Assembly: GCF_905171765.1 (NCBI RefSeq)
Contig: NC_053392.1
Location: 442,770,837 to 442,834,836, forward strand
DNA: 64,000 nucleotides
Reading direction: 5' to 3'
Source of the DNA: Bufo bufo
Lineage: Eukaryota > Chordata > Amphibia > Anura > Bufonidae
The notes under the pieces were generated by a model, which worked only from the letters and a program-made list of their open reading frames with translations, was not told where the DNA came from and did no database searches. The first letter of the stretch is position 1. Every line of letters starts with the position of its first letter. Shown in pieces: positions 20,059 to 31,359 of this stretch. Made by a program: the position numbers and the translations under genes.

Positions 20059-20837
20059 AGGGGTACATCCCTGACAGGTTTGGTTGGCACCATTCGCCGG
20101 GTCTGGGGTGGAGATTTACGGGATTTGACTGCCCCCCTCCCAAAAGAACTCCCCTGTAGATTCCGGGTAGCCTCATAGCGTTCCACCAGGTCGACCATCT
20201 CAAGGGCATTACCTGGAGAGACCTTGCCGATCCATTGCTGGAGAGGGGGTGGCAAACTGGGGTTTCACGTGCTCAGCCAGCTTAAACCCCCACTGATGTA
20301 CCCGCTGGCCCCGGACCAACACATTCACCCCCAGTCTTGCCAAAATCTCACCCATTACTTTGTGTTAGTCTGCCACTTGATAGTCCTGCTGGGAATTGGA
20401 TGCCAGAAACGGAGTGATGACCTCAGCCCACTGGTCTTGGGGTAGCTTCTCCCTTGTGGCCACTTTCTCGTACATTGCCAGGTAGGTTTCAATGTCGTCT
20501 GCGGGTGTCATCTTAGGAATCGCCGCATGGACTGCCTTCCGGGCATCGTGGAAGCTCGGGGTTGCTACTGCTCTCTGCAGAGCTATCACGTGTTGTAGAA
20601 GCAACTGGTTGGTCTCTTGCTGCTGCTTGTTAGCCTTCCGTTGTTGCAGGTTTGTCTCTCGCTGCTGCAGATTAGCCTCCATGAGGGCCTTCACAACAGC
20701 CTCCATTTTGTCATGGGACACGGGTTGTAATTCCGCTAGTTTAATGTATGTCATACAACCGTGCACAAAAATGCAAACCAAAAAATATTTCGGCATTCAC
20801 GCCAGCTTCACTACTCTTGCTCGTATCCTCCACCAAT
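20059..20837 (-). pseudogene. Gag of the Gmr1-like element, SCAN-like region
   Basis: Starts near the 5' LTR. The cleanest frame (20365-20796) has a Gln-rich heptad segment (NLQQRETNLQQRKANKQQQE), likely a coiled coil, then DDIETYLAMYEKVATREKLP and DQWAEVITPFL, resembling the capsid-derived segment from which vertebrate SCAN domains arose. 20040-20255 adds SPGNALEMVDLVERYEATRN. Frames are broken between these. The relation to SCAN is established for Gmr1-like gag; applying it here is by motif resemblance. Confidence 0.75.
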
Positions 20838-21439
20838 TGCGGGGATTTGCTCTGGTAGATAGGACAAGCAGACGGAGTATAGAGGCAAAGACCAGTTTAA
20901 AACTCAAAAACTTCAGTGTTTTATTCACACTTATGGCAACAAAACAGTACGACAGTCCATTTGTAGTTTTGGTGTTCGTTCACACCTAGACAATTCATAC
21001 AGCAAAACAGTCACCTGTTATCCTAGGTGTTAGTTCACACCCGATCGGCTTTGCTCAGGACAGAGCAGACCTCCCAAACTCAGGCCTCCAGCCTAGCACA
21101 CGGCTCAGATCCCAATCCAGCGATTGCCAGAGCTCCTCAGTCAGAGAGAGAGGTAATTACCATCAGCTGACACTGCTGGCTGGGTTTTTTATATAGGCCA
21201 GTCAAGACCCGGCCTGGAACGTGGGGAGTAGTCACCCACCCAGCACTTTGACTACTCCCAGTAAGAGCCATCCCGGATAAGCTTGTAAGCTTTAGTATAG
21301 CTGTAAGCTATTACAGCTATACTAAATAGCAGGGTGTCAAACAGCAACTGCTGCTGACACATGAAATCTGGCTATTACTCCACCGAGGCCAGGAACCTCG
21401 GTGACACATACCTTACGTCAACGACGGTCTCTTCCTACA
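20838..21439 (-). repeat. 5' LTR of the Gmr1-like element
   Basis: 602 bp, minus strand from TGTAGGAAGAG to CCCCGCA. The next minus-strand bases (ATTGGTGGAGGATACG) begin near a TGG and may be the tRNA primer site, but I could not match a tRNA. It is flanked by the GTGG duplicate at 21440-21443. Confidence 0.9.
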
Positions 21440-22046
21440 GTGGCTAGACACATGGAATGCAACAATTGTAGGCCATGTCCTGGATATGCCCGTGTGTTGT
21501 GACTCCAGCCTCAGTCCACTCATTGTGAATCTCCCCCAAATCCTTGAATGCCCTTTTCTTAAAAATCCTTTCAAGGCTTCAGTTATCCCTGTTGCTTGGG
21601 CACCTATTTCTACCACATTTTTTCCTTCTACTCAACTTTCCATTAAACCATGCTTGGATGCAGCAATCTGTGAAACTCCAGCTTCTTTAGCAATGACCTT
21701 TTGTGGCTTACTCTTCTTGTGTAGGGTATCAATGACTGTCTTCTGGACAACTGTCAAGTCAGCAGTCTTCCCCATGATTTTGTAGCCTACTGAACCAGTC
21801 TGAGGGACTATTTAAAGACTTAGGCTACTTTCACAGTAGCAAATATAGTAATGTGGCTGGCGGACATTCAGGTAGCATCTGTCAATACTGCAACCAGAGA
21901 GCTCCGGCAGGCTGCTCCGGAAACAGCCTGCCGGATCTCTGAACACTAGGGTGAAACTAGCCTTATATGTTTTATGTTGATTAGCTGATTAGAGTGTGAC
22001 ACCATGAGCCTACAATGTTGCACTTGTTCACAATATTAAAATTTTC
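21440..22046 (-). pseudogene. Decayed Tc1 transposon, 5' half of transposase
   Basis: Continues the Tc1 copy split by the LTR element. The minus strand reads MGKTADLTVVQKTVIDTL from 21774, then, with a stop and frame changes, GKNVVEIGAQATGITEALKG and SQHTGISRTWPTIVAFHVS. It is truncated in its right terminal repeat near 22046. A 140-bp MITE sits upstream of the start codon. Confidence 0.85.
21823..21962. mobile_element. Short Harbinger-type MITE, 140 bp
   Basis: Ends GGCTACTTTCAC and GTGAAACTAGCC, with TTA on both sides (21820-21822 and 21963-21965). The termini are those of the 498-bp MITE at 18254-18751, so both belong to one family. A small self-complementary core reads 'ggcaggctgctccgg'. 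Confidence 0.8.
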
Positions 22047-22335
22047 TGATCAGCTGTTTGAGAAGGCCCTGGCACTCTTGTAAGCCATGTGGCCTTCTTG
22101 CAGCTTATCCTAGACCGTAGACATCACAACCATCGTGTGGCTTAGACACAGCTCAGCCCCAGTCATTTGGTTTTAACGTCATTGGTCTAGGGTAAGCTTC
22201 AAAAAAGCCATGGTAGTCACAGGAGCACCGGGGCCTTCTCAAACAGCTGATCAGTCGAGGTCCCTAGTGTCGGAACTCCACCTATCAGATCCTGATGACC
22301 TATACAGAGGATAGGTCATCAGTTACAAACAGTTG
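22047..22335. repeat. MITE fragment with GATCAGCTGTTTGAGAAG inverted ends
   Basis: 'gatcagctgtttgagaagg' at 22050 is mirrored at 22234-22252 as 'cttctcaaacagctgatca', then a 'gataggtcatca' motif as in the T2-type MITE at 25573. It is probably the inner part of a related MITE whose ends are lost. Confidence 0.6.
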
Positions 22336-23048
22336 GATAACTCCATTAGTCATAATTTGATGTGAACATGGTACAACTCTCATCCTAAAACCGAATGCCA
22401 ACCCAGACATCAGTTAGACATGTGTTCACATAATGATATAATTAAAATGCATACAAGGGTGGGGACCTTAGTAGAAAATTTTTAACATTTTAATCCTATT
22501 GGATTTTCACTTTGGACCGTGGGTTACCCAAAGGACTTAACAATAGACATGATTTGATTTATGAATATTAAGTGTGGGTATTTTGATATTTTGATTATTC
22601 CTCCTTAGATAAGACAGCTCCTGTGTATTTAGGTTTTTGTATTTGTGTCTTATATATGCATTATAATTCTATCAATATGTGAACACATGAGCTCAAATGA
22701 TGTCTGGGCTTTCATGTGGTTTTAAAAGAAGACTATTACCATGTTCAGATTAGGTTATGATTAATGCAACTTGGTAAAATGCATAAACCTGATATATTGC
22801 GCTGCTGTAGAAAATTTTAAAATGGATTAAATATATTTCTGTGGATACCACATTGTGCTGGAAATTGTTTCTACTAGTGGACTGACCTCACTCTAAAAGT
22901 TCCATGCATGTTGGTTTCTGTTCTGCAGTAGGTGAGCCGACAAACTTGTTTGCTTAACTTCAGTCCTCAGGTACACTTAACAGGACTTGATTTTAGGATG
23001 TCTGAAAGAGGGAAGACGTGGCTATTACTGGTTTAGTTCTATACAGTA
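22336..23048. other. No recognised feature
   Basis: AT-rich, non-coding, with no repeat boundary I can define. Confidence 0.4.
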
Positions 23049-23100
23049 ACTAGCAGAAGGACCCGGCTTCGCACGGGTATATTTCATGTATTTCATTTAA
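23049..23100. repeat. Short dispersed motif, LINE 3'-end-like
   Basis: 'gcagaaggacccggcttcgc' is reminiscent of the conserved tail of widespread RTE-type LINEs and their SINEs. It is too short to classify. It lies directly before the minisatellite, which may have grown from the LINE tail. Confidence 0.35.
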
Positions 23101-24074
23101 TGTTTGTATGATATCAACAGTATCCACTATAACAGTGACATCTACAGTACCCCGCCCCCTTAACAGTGACCTCCACAGCCGCCCACCCCTTAACACTGAC
23201 CCCCTCCACAGTACCCCGTCTTCTTAAAATGGGACCTCCACCCCCTTAACTTTGACCTTCACAGTAGCCTATCCCTTTAACAGTGAGTTTCACAGAATCC
23301 CACCCCCTTGACAGTGACCTCTACAGGTGCCCGCCCCCTTAACAGTGACCTCCACAGCACCCGCCCCTTAACACTGACCAAAGGTTACAGTCCACTTAAA
23401 TGACCCCCACCATTCCCGGCCTCCTCAACATAGTCCTCCACATCGACTGCCCCTTTAACAGTGACTGCCACAGTACCTCGCTCCCTTAACAGTGACCTCA
23501 CAGTACCCCGCTGCCTTAACAGTGACCTCACAGTACACCACTGCCCCTTTAATAGTGTCCTCCACAGTCCCCTCCTCCCTTAACAGTGACCTCCACAGTG
23601 CCTGCCCCTTTAACAGTGACCTCCACAGCAGCCTGTCCCCTTAACAGTAACATCCACAGTGACCTCTACAGCGGCCGCCCCTTTATTAGTGACCTCCACA
23701 GTACCCTGTTTTGTTAACAGTGATTTCCACAATAACCCGCCCCCTTAACAGTGATCTCCACAGAGCTCCATTGCCTTAAAATTTTACCTCCACAACACCC
23801 CGCCCCCTTTAACAGTGACCTCTATAGCACCCCACCCCTTAACACTGACCTACATAGCGGACCCTCCCCTTAACTGTGACCTCTACCGTTCCCTTCCCCC
23901 TTAACAGAGACCTCCACAGCGCCCGCCCCTTTATCAGTAACCTCTACAGTATCCCGCCCCCTAAACAGTGACCTCAATAGCAGCCCGCCCCTTTAACAGT
24001 GACCTCCACAGTGTCCGGCCCTTTATTAGTGACCTCCACTGTACCCCATCTCCTTAACAGTGATTTCCACAACA

Positions 24075-24275
24075 CCTCTTCAAGGAGTGCACCTAGCCTT
24101 TTTGCTCCCTGAGGCGAAAACTGAAATGGTGCCCCCTCAATGCCAATTTCTTAACCTAACACCTTTGCACAATGAACTCGTTCAATCCCCATGGCTCTTC
24201 CGCTGCCCCCCTCTTGCCTCTACCTAGTGCTGCCTGAAGCAATTGCCTCACCTGGCCTCATTGGTGGTGCACCCC
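24075..24275. mobile_element. Short inserted repeat with GGTGCACC-type ends
   Basis: Interrupts the minisatellite. The left end has 'gtgcacctagcc' and the right end 'ggtggtgcacccctga', inverted over about 8-10 bases. No target duplication is certain. Probably a small DNA transposon or SINE piece. Confidence 0.45.
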
Positions 24276-24383
24276 TGACCCCGCCCCTTAACTGTGGCCT
24301 CTACAGCAAACTGCCCCTTAACACTGACCTCCATAGCGGACCATCCCCTTAACTGTGACCTCCACAGCAGCCTGCAACTAGGG

Positions 24384-24690
24384 TGGCCAGAGGTCTGGTT
24401 TTAGGCCGAACAGTCCGGCTTTCAGACTCTGTGTCTTTCGTCCAGCGCATGTCCTTTTGAACAGCTCACTCTCACACAGCAGCACTGTCCTGTCCGAGCG
24501 TGAGCTGCAGGTCACCCTCCCTTCTACCCCTGCAGCTGACAGAAGTTGATTTTTACCTTAATTTTTTCATTTCCCGTCGGCTGTGGAGTGGGGGGGGCGT
24601 GACTTAACCAAGTCGGGGGCTTGTCTTAGCGGGACACTGGGGGTGGGGTTTTTAAGTTTGTCTTTTGATGGTGGACTGAATGGCCACCCT
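24384..24690. mobile_element. MITE with AGGGTGGCCA inverted ends
   Basis: The ends AGGGTGGCCA and TGGCCACCCT are exact inverted repeats of 10 bp around 290 bp of non-coding sequence, inserted within the minisatellite. hAT-like ends are possible, but I could not settle a target duplication. Confidence 0.6.
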
Positions 24691-24962
24691 ATCTGCCCCC
24701 TGAACTGTGACCTCCACAGCACTCCGCTTCCTTTAAGGGGTTCTCCAGGAATTAAGAAAATGAAAATACCTAAATATTACTTTATTATAAATATATTCCC
24801 CTCAATTGTGCTGAAAAATCACTAGATGCAATTTGCTTCAAAATGTGCCAAAATTGTAGAAAAAAAATTGATGTGCACAGTCAACAGTGAATTTAGATCA
24901 ATGTCTGCAAAGTGATTTAGGAATTCAGTCACACTTTTATTTTTTGCCTGAGATACACTTAA

Positions 24963-25223
24963 AGGGGTATTCCGTTAGTAAACATTATCCTTTATCAACA
25001 GGAAATGAGATAACTATCCGATCTCATGATCGGTGGGGGTCCCAGTGGTAGGACCCCCACCGATCATGAGCATGGTGACCCCGTACACCTGCAGGTCAGC
25101 TGCTGCTCCCCTGAAGCCTCTCCATTAATTTCTATAGGCGTTCCGAGTAGAGTACTCGGCTATCTCCAGAACTCCCATAGAGTGGGTGGATAGGGGATAA
25201 CTTTTACCTCCCAGAATACCCCT
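24963..25223. mobile_element. T2/Kolobok-type MITE, TTAA target
   Basis: TTAA at both sides (24959-24962 and 25224-25227), with inverted ends AGGGGTATTC and GAATACCCCT. TTAAAGG-type ends with a TTAA duplication are the known signature of T2 MITEs of frogs (Kolobok superfamily). Inside is a hairpin around 'gatcggtgggggtccca'. No coding region. Confidence 0.82.
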
Positions 25224-25572
25224 TTAAATATATGATTTTACTCAAGAACTGCAACAGAATACATCAGAAATGAAGGTGGCATTTGAAGAATTAACTAAAT
25301 GCATTATGGTTAACACAGCTACTGGCAGGAAGTAGCTTTTTCACATGACAGAAACTGAAGGCAAGAGAAATGTGGAACATAAATGATTGCACTTTCAAGA
25401 GAGAGAGACTACACACAATTACTTCACAGGAAAGCTGAGAGAAATACATAAGAAAATTGCATCAAGAATGTCCACTATGTACTATGTGTTAAAAGAGGTC
25501 CACTTAACATAACGCCAATTGTCATTATTGTGTATCCAAGCAAAATATTGTGTATCACAGCAAGGGATTTAA

Positions 25573-25896
25573 AGGGGTTGTCCAAGTTATATTTATTGAT
25601 GACCTATCCTCAGGATAGGTCATCAATATCAGATCGGTTGGGGTCCGACACCCGGCACCCCCGCCGATCAGCTGTTTGAAGAGAAGGCACGCGCCATGCC
25701 AGCGCTGCCTCCTCTTCATTGTTTACCTGCTTGCCGTTGCATCTGCAGCGGTGAGCAGGTGTAATTACACCCAAGCCGATCCGTACCATCCGACCCGCTG
25801 ATAGGCGGGGGTGCCAGGTGTCGGACCCCAGCCGATCTGATATTGAAGACCTATCCTGAGGATAGGTCATCAATAAATATAACTTGGACAACCCCT
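25573..25896. mobile_element. T2/Kolobok-type MITE, TTAA target
   Basis: TTAA duplicates (25569-25572 and 25897-25900). The ends AGGGGTTGTCCAAGTTATA are inverted almost perfectly. Near-terminal palindromes (cctatcctcaggatagg) occur at each side. An antisense 149-codon frame crosses it but is a chance product of the repeat. Confidence 0.87.
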
Positions 25897-25903
25897 TTAA
25901 TAA

Positions 25904-27118
25904 ATAGATATGTGTACCTCCAGATAAAAATAAAAATGTATTATGAAGTATATATTTTATTTTATATGGCAAATTCCCCAGAGTTAAGAAAATTCTGACA
26001 ATGTTTCTAACTGCTGTTTCAAACAGCAGAGACCTGCCGCTAATTACCGTGACCGGCAATAATGCAGATCGCGGTAATTAAAGGCTTTAGATGCCATGAT
26101 CAAATTAGATCACGGCATCTAAAGTGTCAAAAACTGAGGCCAATAGGGATGTCGGTAGCTGCTTTGAATGCTGTGAGTCTCGCTGACGAGACCCACAGTA
26201 TTCATGCTACAATTCTTATTTTGGCCACCAGATGGCAGGCCAACATAAGAAATGAGCAATTGACAGTAATAAATTCATTTAAAAAATACATGATTGTTCA
26301 AAATAAAAAATTAAATAACAAATTTTATAGGCTCATATATGAGCTTCAAATTCATTACGAAAAATAAAAAAAAAATATATAAAAAATTAAAAAAATATAA
26401 AAGTTAAAATCACCCCCCTTTCCGTATAATAATAATAATAAAAAAAGAATACCCAAAAATATAAACATAATGTGTATCACCGTAACCAAAACTGCCCATA
26501 CTATTCAAATATAAAAATATTTTTCCAATACGGTAAATGGCGTAATGGAAAAAAGGGTCAACATTTTTCTTACACAAAATTATGTAATAAAGTGTAATAA
26601 AAAAAGTCACAAACACTCCAAAATGGTATGAATAAAAAGTACAGATTAACCCGCAAAAAAGAGCCCTATTCAGCTCAGTAGACATAACTATAATGTATAT
26701 TTTCAATTTCAAATATTAAATTTATTCTTACACTATTAAGAAATAAAAAACCTATACATATGGGGTATCATTGTAATCGTACAGACCCAGAGAATGAAGA
26801 GCATGGGTCAGTTTTGCCTCAAATGAAACACAGTGGAAACAAAACATGTAAAACGGTGGAGAAATTCAGTTTGTTTTCCAATTCCACCCTATTACAAAAA
26901 TAATTACCGCTTCCCACAACATTGTATGCCATATTTATGGTGGCATTAGAAAGTACAACTTGTACCACAAACAATAAGACCTTATACAGCTATGTTAACG
27001 GAAATATAAAAAAGTTATGGCTCAAGGAAGATAGGGAAGAAAAATTAAAAAGCAAAAATTTAAAAACCTCCAGTAGTGAAAGGGTTACTACTGTATATGT
27101 GGATCCTATTTAACTGAT
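25904..27118. repeat. AT-rich interspersed repeat, about 1.2 kb, unclassified
   Basis: Long non-coding AT-rich block with an inverted 'gatgccatgatcaaattaga' hairpin near 26090 and A-rich tracts. The layout resembles large non-autonomous repeats of amphibian genomes, but I cannot place its ends or class. Short frames (60-100 codons) are not believed. Confidence 0.45.
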
Positions 27119-27139
27119 TTGAATTTGTATAGGTAATGC

Positions 27140-27660
27140 ATTCAGAAAGTCTTCTTTTTCATATTTTGTTATATTGCAGCCTTGTCATTCCCTATCATTC
27201 TGCACTCAATACCCCATAATGACAAGTGAATGTTTGAAATCTTTGCCTATTTATTAAAAAGGAAAAACCAAGATATTGCATTGGCATAAACATTAAGACT
27301 CTTTACTCAGTGCTTAGTTGAAGCACCTTTGCTAGCAATTACAGCTTCCAGTCTTCTTGGGTTTGATGCCACAAGGGCTACACGCCTGAATTTCACCAGA
27401 TCCTCTCAAGCTCTGTCAGTTTGGATGTGGACCATTGGTGGACAGCCATTTTCAGGTCTCTCCAGAGATGTTCAATTGCGTTCAAGTCAGGGCTCTGACT
27501 GGGCCACTCAAGGACATTAACAGAGTTGTCCCTAAGTCACTCCTGTGTTGTCTGTGTACTTAGGGTCATTGTCTTGTTGGAAGGTGAACCCTTTGTCCCA
27601 TTTGAGCTCCAGAAAACACTGGATCAGGCTTTCATTAAGATTATCTCTGTACTTTGGAGT
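27140..27660 (-). pseudogene. Tc1 transposon fragment, minus strand
   Basis: Reads on the minus strand as part of a Tc1-like element: the terminal region (27140-27300), then transposase with the FQQDNDPKYT motif (27532-27726), which holds the second catalytic Asp, followed in other frames by an altered C-terminal part. The + strand text ('ctctccagagatgttcaatt') matches the commonest vertebrate Tc1 family. The upstream half of the gene is missing beyond 27660. Confidence 0.8.
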
Positions 27661-29131
27661 TGTAGTTTTACAACAGCTGGAGAGCCGCAGTTTGAGGATG
27701 CCTGGTTTACAGTATATACTATTCAATACAGTCTCTCTAACCTATTTTCACCAGGGAGTGGTGCCTTATTGGGTGTTTCCTTTTTCGGACGGCCTTGGGT
27801 GGGTTTATAATTTAAATCCCACCTGTGCCCTTTTATCTACATTCACTGGGGGTGAACCCAGGTTCACTCCTACTAAACACCTGTGCTGCCTTCCCAATAT
27901 AGCAATTAGTAAAGTGATCTTCTATGTGTATCCACTCATCTTTTATCGTTCCTTCCCTTGACTCCACCTTCTTGGCGCCTTGTAGTGGGAGATACTTTTT
28001 TCCAATCTGGGCCAATTATCCGTAATTGGTACCTCACACTATAACCCTCTATTTTTATCTTTTCTTCTCTCGTCTGAGCTCTACAGGCCATTCTCTCCTC
28101 CTTATGGTTTGGTTTTTGCTCTGATATGCATTGTCAGCGGTGAAACTTTGTATAGAAAGGGTGTGTATTTCCAAATTATGTCCAATCAACTGAATTTAAC
28201 AAAATATGCATTTCACAAGGGCTAAAAGCTGCTTTTGATGTGACACTGTGACAAATATGGTTTGTTGAGTTAATTTGCCTAATATGGCATATATGTAAGA
28301 ACGGTCTTGTGTATGTTCTATAACATTTGGTTTAAAAACAGTTACATAGACAATTTGTATATGTGTAATACTGCCCATTACTTACAGAGTTAAATGTTAT
28401 GATCATTTCTATGCATTTTTAAAACTAAAAAAAAAGTAAGTCCCATTATGCTACTACTTAGGCACCTTTTCTTGCACCTTCATCTAGGGCAAACTGCATG
28501 GAAGTAAGTGTCTATCTGTAATGGACAATACTGTCTCATATGATTTGTGGGAACCTTCCTAATCATCCATTTGCGGTCATCTTTTTATCTACAGCCAGCT
28601 TTCACCACTTCAAATGAAATTACTGCTGCAAACATAAATAAGTCACCTTCACTTCTTTAAATTAAAAATATACTCCATCTAAAATTACCTTCACCCCCAA
28701 AACAGATTGAGTTTGAGAAACACATTGACTACTAAAAGAGAAGCACTTTCTTCAGTTAACCGCTTCATACTCAAGCAACCATGTTTGTCATAAATCCTGT
28801 TTCATTTTTGATTTTTATGTAGTATTATATAATTTTCTGGTCTAATGAAAACACTGGTCATGTTGTAGCTAGGAGTAAACACACAACTTGGTCTATTTCA
28901 TGGCAAATGAAATTTTCATAAAAATGTCAGTATTCAGAATGCATGATTCATCAAGAAATAGAAACGAACTGCAAATGTAGCACTTAACTGTAGCTTCCTC
29001 ATTTGCCTGTGTGTGCAGCATAGATTGTCCTTCTCACAGACCCTCCTTTTCTATTAACTCCAGCCTCCTCCATAACAAGCACAATAAGAAATTTCCTCTC
29101 TATCTTGCTTTCCCCTGTCCGTTTCCTGTAG
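27661..29131. other. Mostly unique sequence, probable intron or upstream region of the host gene
   Basis: I recognise no mobile element here beyond a short 'caacagctggagagccgcag' repeat motif near 27674. Its low repeat content compared with the surroundings and its position before two exons suggest conserved genic sequence. Confidence 0.45.
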
Positions 29132-29168
29132 GTTTCCTTGCGGTCAAAGCAAAGGAGGAAATCTAAAG
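29132..29168 (+). CDS. IPCEF1: IPCEF1 coding exon (37 bp)
   Basis: A tiny exon bounded by a pyrimidine-rich acceptor (ctgtttcctgtag-like, AG at 29130-29131) and a donor GTAAGC at 29169. It reads VSLRSKQRRKSK, which aligns with the basic N-terminal stretch just before the PH domain in the vertebrate IPCEF1 protein as I recall it (VPLRQKPRRKTQ). It ends in phase 1. IPCEF1 binds cytohesin exchange factors for ARF GTPases at membranes. The exon is short, so the call leans on its pairing with the next exon at 29652. Confidence 0.72.
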
Positions 29169-29452
29169 GTAAGCAACAGCTATATTTTCTTATTTTTGTA
29201 GAATTTGTATTTGCCCATGTGTAGTTTGTGACTCTGCTTTGGAGCTCTACATGGGTTAAGCTAAGTAATATAAAAATAGAATTACTTACCTTGAACAGTT
29301 TTATCTGTAATGTACTGCCATTGCCTATACATGGGAAATGTACATACTGTGTTCATTCAGTTATCTCCATAGACATATAATAGAGTTAAAATGAATACAA
29401 CAAATTGCAGATGAATACACCGTTTGTGGGTTGGATGGTCATACAAGCATGA

Positions 29453-29990
<538 letters not shown>

Positions 29991-30330
29991 TAGAGAAAAA
30001 AAGACAATGCAACAGCACTCACTTCCTGAACTTTATGGCGGCCATTATGGCGCATAACAGGTAGTATTTAGTGTTAGGTTCCCGTCTTACAGAGATCGCC
30101 TTGACGTTCGGCAGACGGGCCTAAATGGTTTTGTACAAAATGCATTTGCCAAGCATCTCACTTTATAAATAAGCGTAGCATTAGCACTATAATGTTTTTT
30201 GTGACTATTATTGTACTTTATCTGGTATGCAGAGTGCTGTTGCATTGTCTTTTTTTTCTCTATGTTTTTAGCCATGGCAGCGTGCACCTGCGCATTGGGA
30301 TGTGCTGACTAACTCCCTTTTCTTTGCAGA
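29991..30330. mobile_element. 340-bp insertion with 15-bp target duplication
   Basis: 'tatatattatggata' occurs at 29976-29990 and again at 30331-30345. The insertion starts 'tagagaaaaaaagacaatgc' and contains its inverted partner 'gcattgtcttttttttctct' near 30243-30262, so its first 270 bases form a large inverted arrangement. A long duplication plus an inverted arm is what the two Penelope elements here show, so it may be a short Penelope-derived insertion. It lies in the host intron. Confidence 0.6.
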
Positions 30331-30345
30331 TATATATTATGGATA

Positions 30346-30832
30346 GAGATGAGCAATGTTTTAAAAAATCAGATTCGGCTGCTTCGTCAAATTTTGTCTA
30401 GAAATTTGATTTGTTAGGGGTTACGAATTGCATTCCATTGTATGGAGTGAATGCAATGACGAGAAATGGCGATCTGAGAGTGACATTCAGCCCATCAGGG
30501 TTAATAAGGGGTTAAAACAAAAAAATATATACACTAATCTCATCCATTTGATCACGGAGAGGCCATCGTGGACATCTTGACTAGTGTTGGGTGAATTGAA
30601 GTTGACGAAGTGAAATTCGATCAGAATTTCAGGAAAAATTTAATTTTTGTCACGAGTACGAATTTCCTCACACTTTGTGGTAACGAATCAGATTTTTTCT
30701 AAAATGGCTGCTGCACATTACAAAGTGAAAGTAAGAAGTTGAATTCAACTGCTGTGGCCCACATCCCACCTCCTAAGCCCCCAGCTCCATATCTTAATCA
30801 GAGACAACTGGAGTAGGACAGAAAATGGCAGA
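30346..30832. repeat. Dispersed repeat fragments (hAT-like ends)
   Basis: Two related starts ('gatgagcaatg...' near 30353 and 'agtgttgggtgaattgaag' near 30583) with 'gaatttc'-rich subterminal motifs resemble non-autonomous hAT repeats of amphibians. No ends or duplications can be fixed and nothing is coding. Confidence 0.4.
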
Positions 30833-31040
30833 TGACCACAATAAAGGGACAGTTTTTGGGACAATATATTGTGCGGCACTGTGGTATATTGTTCTGCTGG
30901 GATGTTATTTTGAGCTATGGTATTGTTGACCCAGCCTGGTTGTGTTGCCCTGCATTCTGCCAATTTGGACCCATCTATAACATGAGGCCACTTTTAGATT
31001 TTTTTTCAGGGCCACTTTAATTTCCCAGTCTGCTTCTGAC
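30833..31040. repeat. Interspersed repeat, second copy of the 1436-1672 family
   Basis: Shares the 'gcactgtggtat' core and the 'cagggccactttaatttccc' end with 1436-1672. Confidence 0.55.
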
Positions 31041-31359
31041 CTTTTCATATACAAACATTTTTTAAGTGGATCTGTGCTGTTCTGCTATTAGCACCTAACA
31101 AAGAATACAGCATTTTTAGGGCCACAGTATTCATAAGGGTAGCATAAATTCAACCCTACACAATTGCAAGATTTTCGTTGTGCATACATGCAGATATATG
31201 GCAGATGTATGGCAACCATCAATCACTGGTGAGGGGTGGTAAGATGAGTGAAGAAAATTGAACGGCACTCCTCTAATGAGAAGGTGGTGCTCAGTGGTAA
31301 AATGGATTCCAATATATTTAAAGACCACAGAACTCAATAGTTTCGTGGCATAGGGGTCA
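31041..31359. other. No recognised feature
   Basis: Unassigned non-coding sequence leading into the minisatellite. Confidence 0.4.

Larger units (their letters stand above)
15621..21439 (-). mobile_element. Ty3/gypsy LTR retrotransposon with Gmr1-type gene order
   Basis: A full-length element on the minus strand, bounded by two LTRs and a 4-bp GTGG duplication (15617-15620 and 21440-21443), inserted in a Tc1 transposon. Read 5' to 3' on the minus strand, the domains are gag, zinc knuckle, protease, integrase, reverse transcriptase, RNase H. Ordinary Ty3/gypsy elements have integrase last; integrase before RT with gypsy-type sequences is the hallmark of the Gmr1-like group of deuterostomes. 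Each domain is broken by stops and frameshifts, so the copy is dead. A MITE lies in the integrase. Confidence 0.9.
23118..24735. repeat. Degenerate minisatellite, unit about 30-33 bp
   Basis: Many imperfect copies of a unit like 'cttaacagtgacctccacag' followed by a C-rich part ('taccccgccccc'). Spacing varies and substitutions are many, so it is an old array. Two other elements interrupt it (24075-24275 and 24384-24690), after which single units reappear. Confidence 0.88.

Noticed and set aside
20818..20838. tRNA primer-binding site of the Gmr1-like element
   Set aside because: The sequence after the 5' LTR begins near TGG, but I could not match it to a specific tRNA 3' end.
20492..20989. 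165-codon + strand frame antisense to gag
   Set aside because: Cys/Arg-rich antisense shadow of the Gln-rich gag segment.
25610..26059. 149-codon minus-strand frame
   Set aside because: Crosses a MITE boundary into AT-rich repeat; composition-driven.
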